Source of the DNA: Gammaproteobacteria bacterium
Lineage (GTDB): Bacteria; Pseudomonadota; Gammaproteobacteria; Steroidobacterales; Steroidobacteraceae
Assembly (NCBI GenBank): GCA_027452045.1
Contig: DAIDHH010000001.1
Coordinates: 1 to 35,218, forward strand
Direction of reading: 5' to 3'
Length of the DNA: 35,218 nucleotides
Below the pieces are notes generated by a model. The model made no database searches. It was given only the letters and a program-made list of their open reading frames with translations, and was not told where the DNA came from. Positions 1-7,407 of the stretch are shown piece after piece. Within the stretch, counting starts at the first letter, position 1; each line of letters starts with the position of its first letter. Position numbers and translations under genes: made by a program.

Positions 1-633
1 GCGCAAGGTCAATTGAATGCGGCCCTCGGTCATCGCCTTTACCAGCAGGTCGGCCTGCTGCGGGGTCACCTCGAGGGTGACCGCGTGCACGACGATAGGC
101 TGGTCTTTTTCGTGGGAATCCGTCTGGTCCACCGCCAGCACCTGAAGATCCTCCAGCACCGTGTGTGTCACCGCTCCAGAGCCCACCATGCGCGCCTCGA
201 CGACGTCGACGTAATTGCCCGGAAGCAGAAATCCCGCGACGCCGACCACCTCATTGACCGGCACCGAGATGGCGCGCATGCCGGGCTTGAGGACGGTCGA
301 GAGCATGCTGCCCGGCGGGTGCTTGGCAAACTGCCGCTGCAGGAGGATCTCTCCCGGCTGTATCTCCTGCAGCGCGACCAGGCCCACGACCTGCTTGGGA
401 TCGGCGAAGTGCGGGGCGATCGGGGTGCCGGCGGGCAGGGCGAGGAGCCCGAGGTAGCGGCTGTCGACTTTGGCGCCGAAGGGGATGTCGGTGGCGGCGA
501 CGACGACTGCCATCTGAGCCTGTCGCGGCGCGCCGTTCAGCCGGGCAGATACCCATCCACGCGCGACCCAGGCCGCTCCGAGGGCGAGCACGAGCGAGAA
601 CACCATCAGCATGAATCCGCGTCGTTTCAACAT
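1..633 (-). CDS. cpaB: Flp pilus assembly protein CpaB (RcpC), 3' end missing
   Basis: The frame is open from the window edge to an ATG at 633-631, preceded by a clear Shine-Dalgarno (GGAGGG, about 8 nt upstream). The first 211 residues are visible. An N-terminal membrane segment (about residues 7-24) is followed by a periplasmic SAF-type domain with the run DIPFGAKVDSRYL near residue 48, then LKPGMRAISVPV near residue 124 and GFLLPGNYVDVV near 142, all typical of CpaB/RcpC. CpaB sits in the periplasm and works with the CpaC secretin in Tad (Flp) pilus export. It is the fourth gene of the minus-strand flp operon, 40 nt downstream of the AAA ATPase. The C-terminus and presumably cpaC and the rest of the tad genes lie outside the window. 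Family assignment is firm. Confidence 0.9.
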   Translation of the reverse strand, partial: MLKRRGFMLMVFSLVLALGAAWVARGWVSARLNGAPRQAQMAVVVAATDIPFGAKVDSRYLGLLALPAGTPIAPHFADPKQVVGLVALQEIQPGEILLQRQFAKHPPGSMLSTVLKPGMRAISVPVNEVVGVAGFLLPGNYVDVVEARMVGSGAVTHTVLEDLQVLAVDQTDSHEKDQPIVVHAVTLEVTPQQADLLVKAMTEGRIQLTLR

Positions 634-673
634 GGCGGTATCCCTCCAGCATTGGTTTGCAACGGGCTCATCG

Positions 674-2014
674 TCATTGTCCCGCCGCGACGAAGTAGTT
701 CTTCCAGGCCCACTCGAGCGCATCGAAGCGCAGCTCATCGCCGTGCCCGAGGTAGGCGACATGATCGAGCGCCATGTCGATCAGATCGCGCGGGTGGCAG
801 GGCAGGAGCGGTATGTCGGCGGGACGGTGCAGGCGGTCGATGACCGCCTGGCACGTCGCAGGGTCGTAATCGACGCCGTGCTCCGCGCAGACCTGCTTCC
901 AGATCTCGTGGTAGCGGTCGGCGGGCAGCGCTTCGAACTGGATCTTGTAGCCGATGCGGCGCAGGAAGGCCTCATCGGCGAGGTCGCTCGGCTTCAAGTT
1001 GGTGGAAAACACCAGGATCAGGTCGAAGATCGCCGTGAAGTGCTGACCGGTCGGCAGGGTTAGGTAGTCACGGCCTTCCTCCATCGGCACGATCCAGCGG
1101 TTGAGGATGGCGCGTGGCGGGACGCGCTGGCGCCCCAGGTCATCGATGATGAGCATGCCGTTGGTGGCTTTGAGCTGCAGCGGCGCGCGGTAGAGCCGCG
1201 TGACCGGATCGAGCTGGATGTCGAGCAGCTCCGGGACGAGCTCCCCGCCAGTGATCACGAGCGGCCGCCGACACAGCACGAAGCGTGGGTCGTACCCGTC
1301 ATCGAGCCGCATGCCGGGCGCAGGGGCATCGATCGGTATGTGCACGGACGCATCGAAGAGCTGGATGATCGTGTCGCCCACCGAGATCGCGTGCGGTACG
1401 AGTACCGTTTCGCTCACCAGCCGCGAGAGCCGTTGGGTGATGTACGTCTTGCCGGTGCCCGCTTCGCCGTAGACGAATATCGCCTTGCCGGAATTGAGCG
1501 CCGGGCCCAATCGGTCGAGCATGTCCGCATCCAGCACGACGTCCCTGAAGGCCGAGCGCATCAGCTCCCGCGTCACCAGGCGCTCATGCACCGATTGCCG
1601 TCGCACCACTTCGCCGTAGGCGTCCAGGGGCACCGGGGCGGGGCCCAGGTAGCCGCTGCGCTCGATCGCGTCCTGGGCGCTCACTCGTCCCCGCTCGGTC
1701 AGCGCATAGCGCAGACTCGGCTCATCGGGGCCGGGTCCCCGCACCTCGATGCGTCCCTCCTGACGCAGGAACGCGAGAACCTCCTCGAGGATGGGGCCCG
1801 CGAGGGCGCTGCGGCGGCTGAGTGCGGGGAGCGTGAGAACGCCTGCATCGTAGAGATGCTTCTCGACCAGCTCGGACAGCAGATTGAAGCGCAGCCCCGT
1901 GTCGGCGACATTCTTCGGGCGGGGCGCCAGCCGGATCGTCCGTGGGTCAATCGGGGTACCGCTGGTTCTCGCACCGTCGGTGTCGAGACTGACGTCTTGC
2001 GCTGAGCTAGCCAC
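674..2014 (-). CDS. AAA ATPase with N-terminal winged-helix-like region, in the tad operon
   Basis: Protein of about 446 residues. The GTG start at 2014 is preferred because GGGGAG lies about 6 nt upstream and it nearly abuts the cpaA stop (2007-2009). An ATG further upstream would overlap cpaA by about 60 nt. Residues about 40-115 look like a small winged-helix segment (hydrophobic helices, RQEGRIEVRG). The AAA core has Walker A GEAGTGKT (about 183-190) and Walker B MLIIDDL (about 287-293), followed by a sensor-1-like LVFSTN. This is not the secretion ATPase CpaF and not the MinD-like CpaE: it resembles MoxR/DnaC-type remodelling ATPases. Its place between cpaA and cpaB suggests a role in pilus assembly or its control, but the substrate is unknown. 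Confidence 0.8.
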   Translation of the reverse strand: MASSAQDVSLDTDGARTSGTPIDPRTIRLAPRPKNVADTGLRFNLLSELVEKHLYDAGVLTLPALSRRSALAGPILEEVLAFLRQEGRIEVRGPGPDEPSLRYALTERGRVSAQDAIERSGYLGPAPVPLDAYGEVVRRQSVHERLVTRELMRSAFRDVVLDADMLDRLGPALNSGKAIFVYGEAGTGKTYITQRLSRLVSETVLVPHAISVGDTIIQLFDASVHIPIDAPAPGMRLDDGYDPRFVLCRRPLVITGGELVPELLDIQLDPVTRLYRAPLQLKATNGMLIIDDLGRQRVPPRAILNRWIVPMEEGRDYLTLPTGQHFTAIFDLILVFSTNLKPSDLADEAFLRRIGYKIQFEALPADRYHEIWKQVCAEHGVDYDPATCQAVIDRLHRPADIPLLPCHPRDLIDMALDHVAYLGHGDELRFDALEWAWKNYFVAAGQ

Positions 2015-2555
2015 GGTATGCTCCCCAAGCGAGGGAAACGATCGTGCCCGATGCGATGGCCAGTCCATACGGGAACCGCCGCGCGGCCGCATCATCCTCA
2101 GGCCGCGAGACGTGCGCCAGGTGTCCGGTGCTCAAGAGCACGTAAGCCCTGAAAACCCACCGCCTGATGAGCTCACGGATACCGCCCGGTCCGTCTGCGG
2201 CGACCAGAACGGCGAGGGCGCCGACCAGTCCCGCGATCAATGTCCACAGAACGGCGAAGAACGCACCCGCGGGACCGAGAAACGCGCCCACGGCCGCCAT
2301 GGCTTTCACGTCACCCGCGCCGGTGCCTCCCGCCAGAAACATCGGCAGGAAGGCGGCCAGTCCTATTCCGAGGCCCTCCGCGCTGTGCAGCGCGCCAACG
2401 GCTCCGGCCGAGAGGTAATTGATGCCGAACGCCAACATCGCCGCAGGAACCGTGAGTCGGTTCGGAATCTTGCGAGTGGTTAGATCAAGGAGCGCCGCGG
2501 CCGCCACGAACGTGACCACTGTGACGATCGCCAAATGCCAGTTCACGACGGCCAT
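2007..2555 (-). CDS. cpaA: Prepilin peptidase CpaA/TadV (A24 family)
   Basis: This 182-residue polytopic membrane aspartyl protease cleaves the leader of Flp prepilins at the cytoplasmic face. Both catalytic aspartates are visible: D24 in the DLTTRKIPN motif and D82 in GAGDVK (the GxGD signature). The length matches short CpaA-type peptidases that lack the methyltransferase domain of PilD. It follows flp on the same strand and its stop nearly overlaps the next gene's GTG. No good Shine-Dalgarno is seen before the ATG at 2555, and a stable hairpin (2589-2619) separates it from flp, so its expression is probably much lower than that of the pilin. Confidence 0.93.
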   Translation of the reverse strand: MAVVNWHLAIVTVVTFVAAAALLDLTTRKIPNRLTVPAAMLAFGINYLSAGAVGALHSAEGLGIGLAAFLPMFLAGGTGAGDVKAMAAVGAFLGPAGAFFAVLWTLIAGLVGALAVLVAADGPGGIRELIRRWVFRAYVLLSTGHLAHVSRPEDDAAARRFPYGLAIASGTIVSLAWGAYRG

Positions 2556-2588
2556 GGGGTTGGGTCATTCAGCGTCCCGGTAAGACGG

Positions 2589-2619
2589 GCCGATGGGGTG
2601 TGGTTATCACCCCATCGGC
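2589..2619 (-). terminator. Intercistronic hairpin between flp and cpaA
   Basis: A perfect 12-bp inverted repeat (2589-2600 with 2608-2619) has a 7-nt loop. It lies 12 nt after the flp stop codon and before cpaA. No U-run follows on the transcript, so a leaky terminator or an mRNA-stabilising/processing hairpin is more likely than a full stop. Such an element would let pilin mRNA exceed downstream tad mRNA. Structure is seen directly; function is inferred. Confidence 0.65.
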
Positions 2620-2631
2620 GGTCCTGCGGGA

Positions 2632-2838
2632 TCAGCCTGCCGCGCCTCCGTTGTTGCCGGGCGTGGACGCCACGACGGTGTACAGGTAGGTGATGACATT
2701 GCTGACTGCCTTCCCGAGGTTGGTGAACGCGGCAACGACGACCGCCGCGATCAATCCACCGGCGATGGCGTATTCCACCGTTTCCAGCCCGTCTTCTTCC
2801 TTCCAGAGCGCGACGAGCGCCTTCTTGAAACTCTTCAT
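2632..2838 (-). CDS. flp: Flp-type type IVb pilin
   Basis: This 68-residue prepilin is the major subunit of the Tad pilus. A short basic leader (MKSFKKALVALWKEEDG) ends at G17. Mature Flp begins LETVEYAIAGG, with the conserved Glu and the Glu-Tyr pair of the Flp motif, followed by one hydrophobic helix (about residues 24-45) and a Gly/Asn-rich tail. CpaA, encoded just downstream, is the expected processing enzyme. A Shine-Dalgarno GGAGAC precedes the ATG at 2838. It is the first gene of the tad operon, and its upstream gap holds the four-box palindrome. Confidence 0.95.
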   Translation of the reverse strand: MKSFKKALVALWKEEDGLETVEYAIAGGLIAAVVVAAFTNLGKAVSNVITYLYTVVASTPGNNGGAAG

Positions 2839-3141
2839 GGATGTGTCTCCAGGTTGTAGTGTTGTCGTATCTGTCCGGCGTCGGCCGGATTGAATCAGCC
2901 AACCCAGATGGATTGGCTTTGCCGCAAGCAGGTTCTGGCCGTTTTGCGATGGACCGATAGGACGGATTTGCAGAAGCGGCGGACGATTTTGTGACGCGCG
3001 CGTAGCGTCCGCCGCGCGGACAAATTAGTCCGGCCGGCCATCAAAATAGTCCTATCGGCGGGCGCGGGCGCTTTGCGAAGGTAGCGCGAAAACGCTGCAT
3101 CCACAGCGAAAGCCGCCCAGAAGGGGACACCAGAGACTCCC
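2839..3141. other. Divergent intergenic region between flp and the glycosyltransferase operon
   Basis: The gap of about 300 bases has no convincing gene. It must carry promoters for flp (minus) and for the operon starting at 3142 (plus). It contains the symmetrical four-box array (2954-3058) and a separate inverted repeat, GCGGCGGAC (2976-2984) with GTCCGCCGC (3007-3015). I saw no confident sigma-70 or sigma-54 promoter. Confidence 0.6.
2954..3058. promoter_or_regulatory. Symmetrical array of four 11-bp boxes, putative operator
   Basis: Four copies of a CAAAWYMGTCC-like box are visible. Two are on the minus strand (2960-2970, CAAATCCGTCC; 2981-2991, CAAAATCGTCC) and two on the plus strand (3021-3031, CAAATTAGTCC; 3042-3052, CAAAATAGTCC). 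Each pair is spaced 21 bp start to start, two helical turns, and both pairs are symmetric about position 3006. The outer boxes also share TATCGG on the GTCC side, giving CCGATAGGA/TCCTATCGG at the ends. The geometry suggests cooperative binding of a dimeric regulator between divergent flp and glycosyltransferase promoters. The regulator is not identified. Confidence 0.6.
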
Positions 3142-4644
3142 ATGCCCAGCGCCGATCACATCGAAGCCGCCCCCATGGCGGCACCCCTTCTCGGCGGCAT
3201 CGTTGTCTCCTGGCCGCTGCTCATAGGGATGACCGGATTTCTGCTGCCGGCTCTCATGGGGTGGGGGCTGATGGACCCCGATACCTACTGGCACATTGCC
3301 GCGGGGCGCTGGATGCTGGCGCACGGCGCGGTGGTCACGCACGATCCATTCTCCTTCAGCCTGCACGGGGCGGCATGGGTTGCGCATGAGTGGGGTGCGG
3401 AACTGCTGATCGCCTCGACGTACCGGCTTGCGGGATGGGCGGGACTCGTGTTCCTTGCCGCGGCTTGCTTCGGAGCCACGCTGGCATACCTGCTTCGCTT
3501 CCTGCTCGCGCGTATGGAGCCGCTGCACGCCCTGGTGCTCGCCTTTCTCTCGGCGAACATGATGTTTCCCTCGCTTCTCGCGCGGCCCCACGAGCTCGTC
3601 TGGCCGCTCACCGCGGTGTGGATGGGGGTGTTGGTGAACGCCAGCGAGCACCGCCGTGCGCCGCCGTGGTGGCTGCTCGGGGTGATGCTCCTATGGGCCA
3701 ACATGCACGGCAGCTACATCGTCGGGATCGGGGTGGCGGTAGTGCTGGCCATCGACTCGGTGCTCGAGGCCAAGGGCCGGCGGTGGCGTGTCGCGCGGCG
3801 CTGGCTGGCCTTCATCGTCGCATCGTGCGCCTGTGTGCTTGCGAACCCGCAGGGCTATCGGCTGCTTCTCTTTCCGTTTCGGCTGCTCGGCATGCGCTCC
3901 CTCGACTACATCGCGGAATGGAGGCAGCCGAACCTGCAGCACCTGCAGGTCTTCAGCCTCTGGCTGGTGGTGATTCTCGGGCTCGCCTTCATCGGGCGGA
4001 TCCGGCTCACGCTCATGCGCAACGCGCTGCTGCTCGGCTTGCTCTTCATGGCGCTGCAGCACGTCCGCAATGTCGCACTGTTGGGTCTGCTCGCGCCATT
4101 CATTCTGGCACAGCCGGTGGCGGAGCTCTGGCGTCGACTGCCGTCCGCCGCGCGCGCGCCTTCCGCCCTGGACAGAGGACTGGCGAGCTTCTCGCGGCGC
4201 GCATCTGCTGCCACCGTGTCCGTCGCGCTCGTCGCGGCCGCATTGACCGCCGGTATCGCACTGCACCTGAGAAGACCTCGCCCACCCGAATATGCCGCGC
4301 CGCGGGCGGCCCTCGATGCGATTCTCGCGCGGCGCGCCGGCGAGAGGATCCTCAACGATTACGGATTCGGCGGATACCTGATCTACCGGGGCGTGCCGGT
4401 CTTCATGGACGGCCGTGCTGACCTCTACGGCGACACATTTCTGCGCCGTGTCGTCGAGGCGCTTTCGCTCGCACCAGACGGTCATCTGGGGAAGTTGCTG
4501 AGCGCCTACCGGATCAGCGCCATCCTGCTGCGCCCGGATTGGCCCGCCGTGCAGCTTCTCAACCGGATGCCCGGCTGGAAACGCGTCTACGCCGATGAGG
4601 GGGCTGTCGCGTACGTCCGCCGAGGGGAGGGTAGGGCGACATGA
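3142..4644 (+). CDS. GT-C-like polytopic membrane protein (putative glycosyltransferase), copy 1
   Basis: A 500-residue membrane protein with roughly 9-11 hydrophobic segments. After the first helix comes DPDTYWH (45-51) and, on the same loop, THDPFSF and a HEW motif (82-84). Acidic/His residues after the first membrane helix are typical of GT-C enzymes using polyprenyl-phosphate sugars. The C-terminal 110 residues form a soluble-looking domain (LNDYGFGGYLIYRGVPVF followed by a DGRADLYG run). I recognise the architecture but not a characterised homologue. It is a close paralogue of the protein at 5824-7368 and overlaps the GT2 gene by ATGA, so the three genes form one operon. The start at 3142 lacks a strong ribosome site. 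Confidence 0.8.
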   Translation: MPSADHIEAAPMAAPLLGGIVVSWPLLIGMTGFLLPALMGWGLMDPDTYWHIAAGRWMLAHGAVVTHDPFSFSLHGAAWVAHEWGAELLIASTYRLAGWAGLVFLAAACFGATLAYLLRFLLARMEPLHALVLAFLSANMMFPSLLARPHELVWPLTAVWMGVLVNASEHRRAPPWWLLGVMLLWANMHGSYIVGIGVAVVLAIDSVLEAKGRRWRVARRWLAFIVASCACVLANPQGYRLLLFPFRLLGMRSLDYIAEWRQPNLQHLQVFSLWLVVILGLAFIGRIRLTLMRNALLLGLLFMALQHVRNVALLGLLAPFILAQPVAELWRRLPSAARAPSALDRGLASFSRRASAATVSVALVAAALTAGIALHLRRPRPPEYAAPRAALDAILARRAGERILNDYGFGGYLIYRGVPVFMDGRADLYGDTFLRRVVEALSLAPDGHLGKLLSAYRISAILLRPDWPAVQLLNRMPGWKRVYADEGAVAYVRRGEGRAT

Positions 4645-5819
4645 ACACCCGCGCGATGAGTCTGCCTCGCCCGCAGGTACGAGAGCGATCCTCCGGTGCC
4701 AGGCGCCCCGTGGCCGCCGCGAAGGCGCCGCAGCTCGTGGTGGTGATCCCGACCTATTGCGAGCGGGCCAATGTCGGGGAACTGGTGCGCCGGCTGCGCG
4801 TGGTGCTCCATGGAATCCGCTGGGAGGCGGTCTTCGTCGATGATGACTCCCCCGATGGTACCGCGCGGGTGATCCGGGGCATCGGCCACAAGGATCGGCG
4901 CGTCCGATGCCTGCAGAGATTGGGCAGACGAGGGCTCGCCGGCGCCTGTATCGAGGGCATGCTTGCGAGCAATGCGCCCTACATTGCGGTCATGGACGCG
5001 GATCTCCAGCACGATGAGACCATCCTGCCACGGATGTTCGAGCATCTTCGCGAGGGAGGCGCGCAGCTCGTGGTCGCGACCCGTTATGGCGGAGCCGGAG
5101 GTATCGGCGAATGGGAGGCATCGCGTGCGGCCATCAGCCGCCACGCCACTCACCTGAGCCACCTCGTGTACCAGCATCCGGTTTCGGATCCGATGAGCGG
5201 CTTCTTCATGTTGAAGCGCGACCTGTTCGAGGAGGCCATGCGTGAGCTCTCGACGAGCGGCTTCAAGCTCTTGCTCGACATCCTTGCTTCGATCAAGCAT
5301 CCGATCCAAATCGCGGAGGTGCCTTACACATTCCGCAGCCGCACGCATGGCGAGAGCAAACTGGACAGTGTCGTCGTGTGGGATTTCGCGATGCTGATGC
5401 TCGACAAGCTCCTCGGACGGTACGTCCCGATGCGCTTCGTGGCCTTTTCACTCGTCGGAGGAGCGGGCATCGCCGTGCACATGGCGGCCGTCACGCTGTT
5501 GCTGAAATTCACCACCCTCGGCTTTCCAGCGGGACAGTCGCTGGCGGCGGTCCTCACCATGGTGTTCAACTACGCGGTCAATAACGTACTGACCTATCGT
5601 GACCAGCGCAGAAGCGGGCTCTCATGGCTCACTGGCCTGGTCTCTTTCATGGCCGCGTGCAGCCTGGGGGCCTTCGCGAATGTCACGATCGCCACCTTCG
5701 CGTTCTCCCGGCACGTGCCCTGGGCGCTCGCTGCTCTGGCCGGCATCATCGTCGGAGCGGTCTGGAACTACGCCATGACGAGCCGATTCACCTGGGGCAA
5801 GGCCCGGGCCGTCGGTTGA
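4641..5819 (+). CDS. Dolichol-phosphate-mannose synthase-like GT2 fused to a GtrA domain
   Basis: 392 residues. Residues about 30-255 are a GT2 domain with VVIPTYCERANV (34-45), VFVDDDSPDGT (64-74) and the metal-binding DAD (119-121) in VMDADLQHDE, like DPM1/polyprenyl-phosphate glycosyltransferases that load a sugar from a nucleotide onto polyprenyl phosphate at the inner face of the membrane. Residues about 265-388 form four hydrophobic helices of GtrA type, including the FNYAVNNVLTYR run, which is associated with flipping or anchoring the lipid-linked sugar. The start codon overlaps the upstream stop (ATGA), so translation is coupled. It probably supplies the lipid-linked sugar donor for the two flanking GT-C-like proteins. 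Confidence 0.9.
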   Translation: MNTRAMSLPRPQVRERSSGARRPVAAAKAPQLVVVIPTYCERANVGELVRRLRVVLHGIRWEAVFVDDDSPDGTARVIRGIGHKDRRVRCLQRLGRRGLAGACIEGMLASNAPYIAVMDADLQHDETILPRMFEHLREGGAQLVVATRYGGAGGIGEWEASRAAISRHATHLSHLVYQHPVSDPMSGFFMLKRDLFEEAMRELSTSGFKLLLDILASIKHPIQIAEVPYTFRSRTHGESKLDSVVVWDFAMLMLDKLLGRYVPMRFVAFSLVGGAGIAVHMAAVTLLLKFTTLGFPAGQSLAAVLTMVFNYAVNNVLTYRDQRRSGLSWLTGLVSFMAACSLGAFANVTIATFAFSRHVPWALAALAGIIVGAVWNYAMTSRFTWGKARAVG

Positions 5820-5823
5820 ACCT

Positions 5824-7368
5824 GTGGAGTCAAGCATGGGAGTGAGTCAGCCGGCAGCGGTGGAGGGCGTCCTCGACCCCACGGCGGTGGCCGTGCCGCG
5901 GCGTTCGATGCTCGCGCTCGCTGGCATCTCATGGCCGCTGTTGCTCGGCGTGGCGGGGTCTCTCGCGGTGGTGTCGCTCGGCCTGGGACTGGCCGATCCG
6001 GATGTCTATCTGCATGTTGCGGTGGGTCAGTGGATGTGGCTGCACGCCCATGTGCCGACACACGACCCGTTCTCCTTCAGCCTGCCTGGCGCGCCCTGGG
6101 TCGCACACGAATGGGGGGCCGAGCTGCTGACTCTCGCCCTTTACCACATCGCGGGCTGGTCCGGCCTCGTCGCACTCGGTGCGGTCTGCTTCGGCGCCAC
6201 CCTGGCCTACCTCTTGCGGTTCCTCCTGCGCCGCATGGAGCCGCTCCATGCGCTGCTCCTTGCCGCCCTGGCGGCCGGCATGATGCTGCCCTACGTGATC
6301 GACCGGCCGCATGAGTTCGTCTGGCCCCTCACCGTGATCTGGGTCGGTGGGCTGGTGGAGGCCTGCGAGGAGAGCCGCGCGCCATCCTGGTGGCTGCTGC
6401 CCCTGATGCTTCTGTGGGCCAACATGCATGCGAGCTTCATTCTGGGCCTGGGACTGATGGCGCTGCTCGTCATCAACTCGATCGAGCGCGGCAAGAACCA
6501 AATGCGGTCGATGATTGCAAGACGCTGGGCACCGTTTTGCGTCCTCGCGCTCGCGTGCGCGTTCATCAATCCGCAAGGGTATCGATTGCTGCTGTTCCCG
6601 TTTCATGTCATCGGCATACGGGAGATGCTCTCGCATTTCAAGGATTGGCGGCCGCCTGACCTGCAGCATCTTCAGGTGTTCGACCTCTGGCTTCTCGTCG
6701 TGCTCGGTGCGGCTTTCGCGGGGCGAGTCCGGCTCTCTCTCACACGCGCGATCACGGTTGTCGGTCTGCTGTTCATGGCTCTCGGGAGCAACCGCAACAT
6801 CGCGTTGCTTGGACTGCTCTCTCCTCTTTTCCTGGCTGCACCGGTCGCCGCAGGCTGGTCCAAGGCGTCACCCTCCGGCCAAGATGCCGGGCGTCTCGAC
6901 CGTCTCTTCCGGACTCTCTCGCGGCCTGCACGGCCCGTTGTCGTGTGCGCAGTGCTCGCGGTGGCCTCAGTGGCCGGGGCGATGATGCTGAGGCGGAACG
7001 ACCCGCGGCCCGCCACGATGTTCGCGCCGCGTGCCGCGCTCCAGGCGATTCTCTCCCGAGTCGCGAAGCCCCGGATCTTCAACGACCCGAACTTCGGCGA
7101 CTACCTCATCTATCGTCATGTCCCCGTGTTCGTGGATGCCCGGGCGGATCTCTACGGTGAGACGTTCCTCAAGCGGATCTTCGATGCGATGTCCCTCGCC
7201 CCCGGCGGCGACGTGCAATCCCTGTTGGCCCGGTACAAAATCAACGCCATTCTGCTCTGGCCGGGAGAGCCTGTGGTCAGGGTTCTCGACCGCCTGCCCG
7301 GATGGCGGTGCGTGTACCGGGACAAAATGGCCGTGGCTTACATTCGCGGGCCAGGGGCCAGATTATGA
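5824..7368 (+). CDS. GT-C-like polytopic membrane protein (putative glycosyltransferase), copy 2
   Basis: A 514-residue paralogue of the protein at 3142-4644, with the same layout: an N-terminal helix, DPDVYLH (54-60), THDPFSF, HEW (91-93), about ten hydrophobic helices, and a C-terminal soluble part (FNDPNFGDYLIYRHVPVF, then DARADLYG). It starts only 4 nt after the GT2-GtrA stop, so the trio is one transcription unit. The pair probably arose by tandem duplication and may use different acceptors. The family is not biochemically characterised as far as I can tell, and GT-C membership is an inference from the topology and the early acidic/His motifs. Confidence 0.8.
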   Translation: MESSMGVSQPAAVEGVLDPTAVAVPRRSMLALAGISWPLLLGVAGSLAVVSLGLGLADPDVYLHVAVGQWMWLHAHVPTHDPFSFSLPGAPWVAHEWGAELLTLALYHIAGWSGLVALGAVCFGATLAYLLRFLLRRMEPLHALLLAALAAGMMLPYVIDRPHEFVWPLTVIWVGGLVEACEESRAPSWWLLPLMLLWANMHASFILGLGLMALLVINSIERGKNQMRSMIARRWAPFCVLALACAFINPQGYRLLLFPFHVIGIREMLSHFKDWRPPDLQHLQVFDLWLLVVLGAAFAGRVRLSLTRAITVVGLLFMALGSNRNIALLGLLSPLFLAAPVAAGWSKASPSGQDAGRLDRLFRTLSRPARPVVVCAVLAVASVAGAMMLRRNDPRPATMFAPRAALQAILSRVAKPRIFNDPNFGDYLIYRHVPVFVDARADLYGETFLKRIFDAMSLAPGGDVQSLLARYKINAILLWPGEPVVRVLDRLPGWRCVYRDKMAVAYIRGPGARL

Positions 7369-7407
7369 CGGGTCATGTTCCATCTAAAGGCGCGCTGGTT
7401 GTCGCGA

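Noticed and set aside
2931-2950. Sigma-54-like promoter (GG...GC) near flp
   Set aside because: The spacing between the GG and GC elements is three bases too short for sigma-54.
2895-3143. Possible small minus-strand gene upstream of flp
   Set aside because: It lies over the palindromic regulatory region, is Arg-rich, has no ribosome site and resembles nothing.
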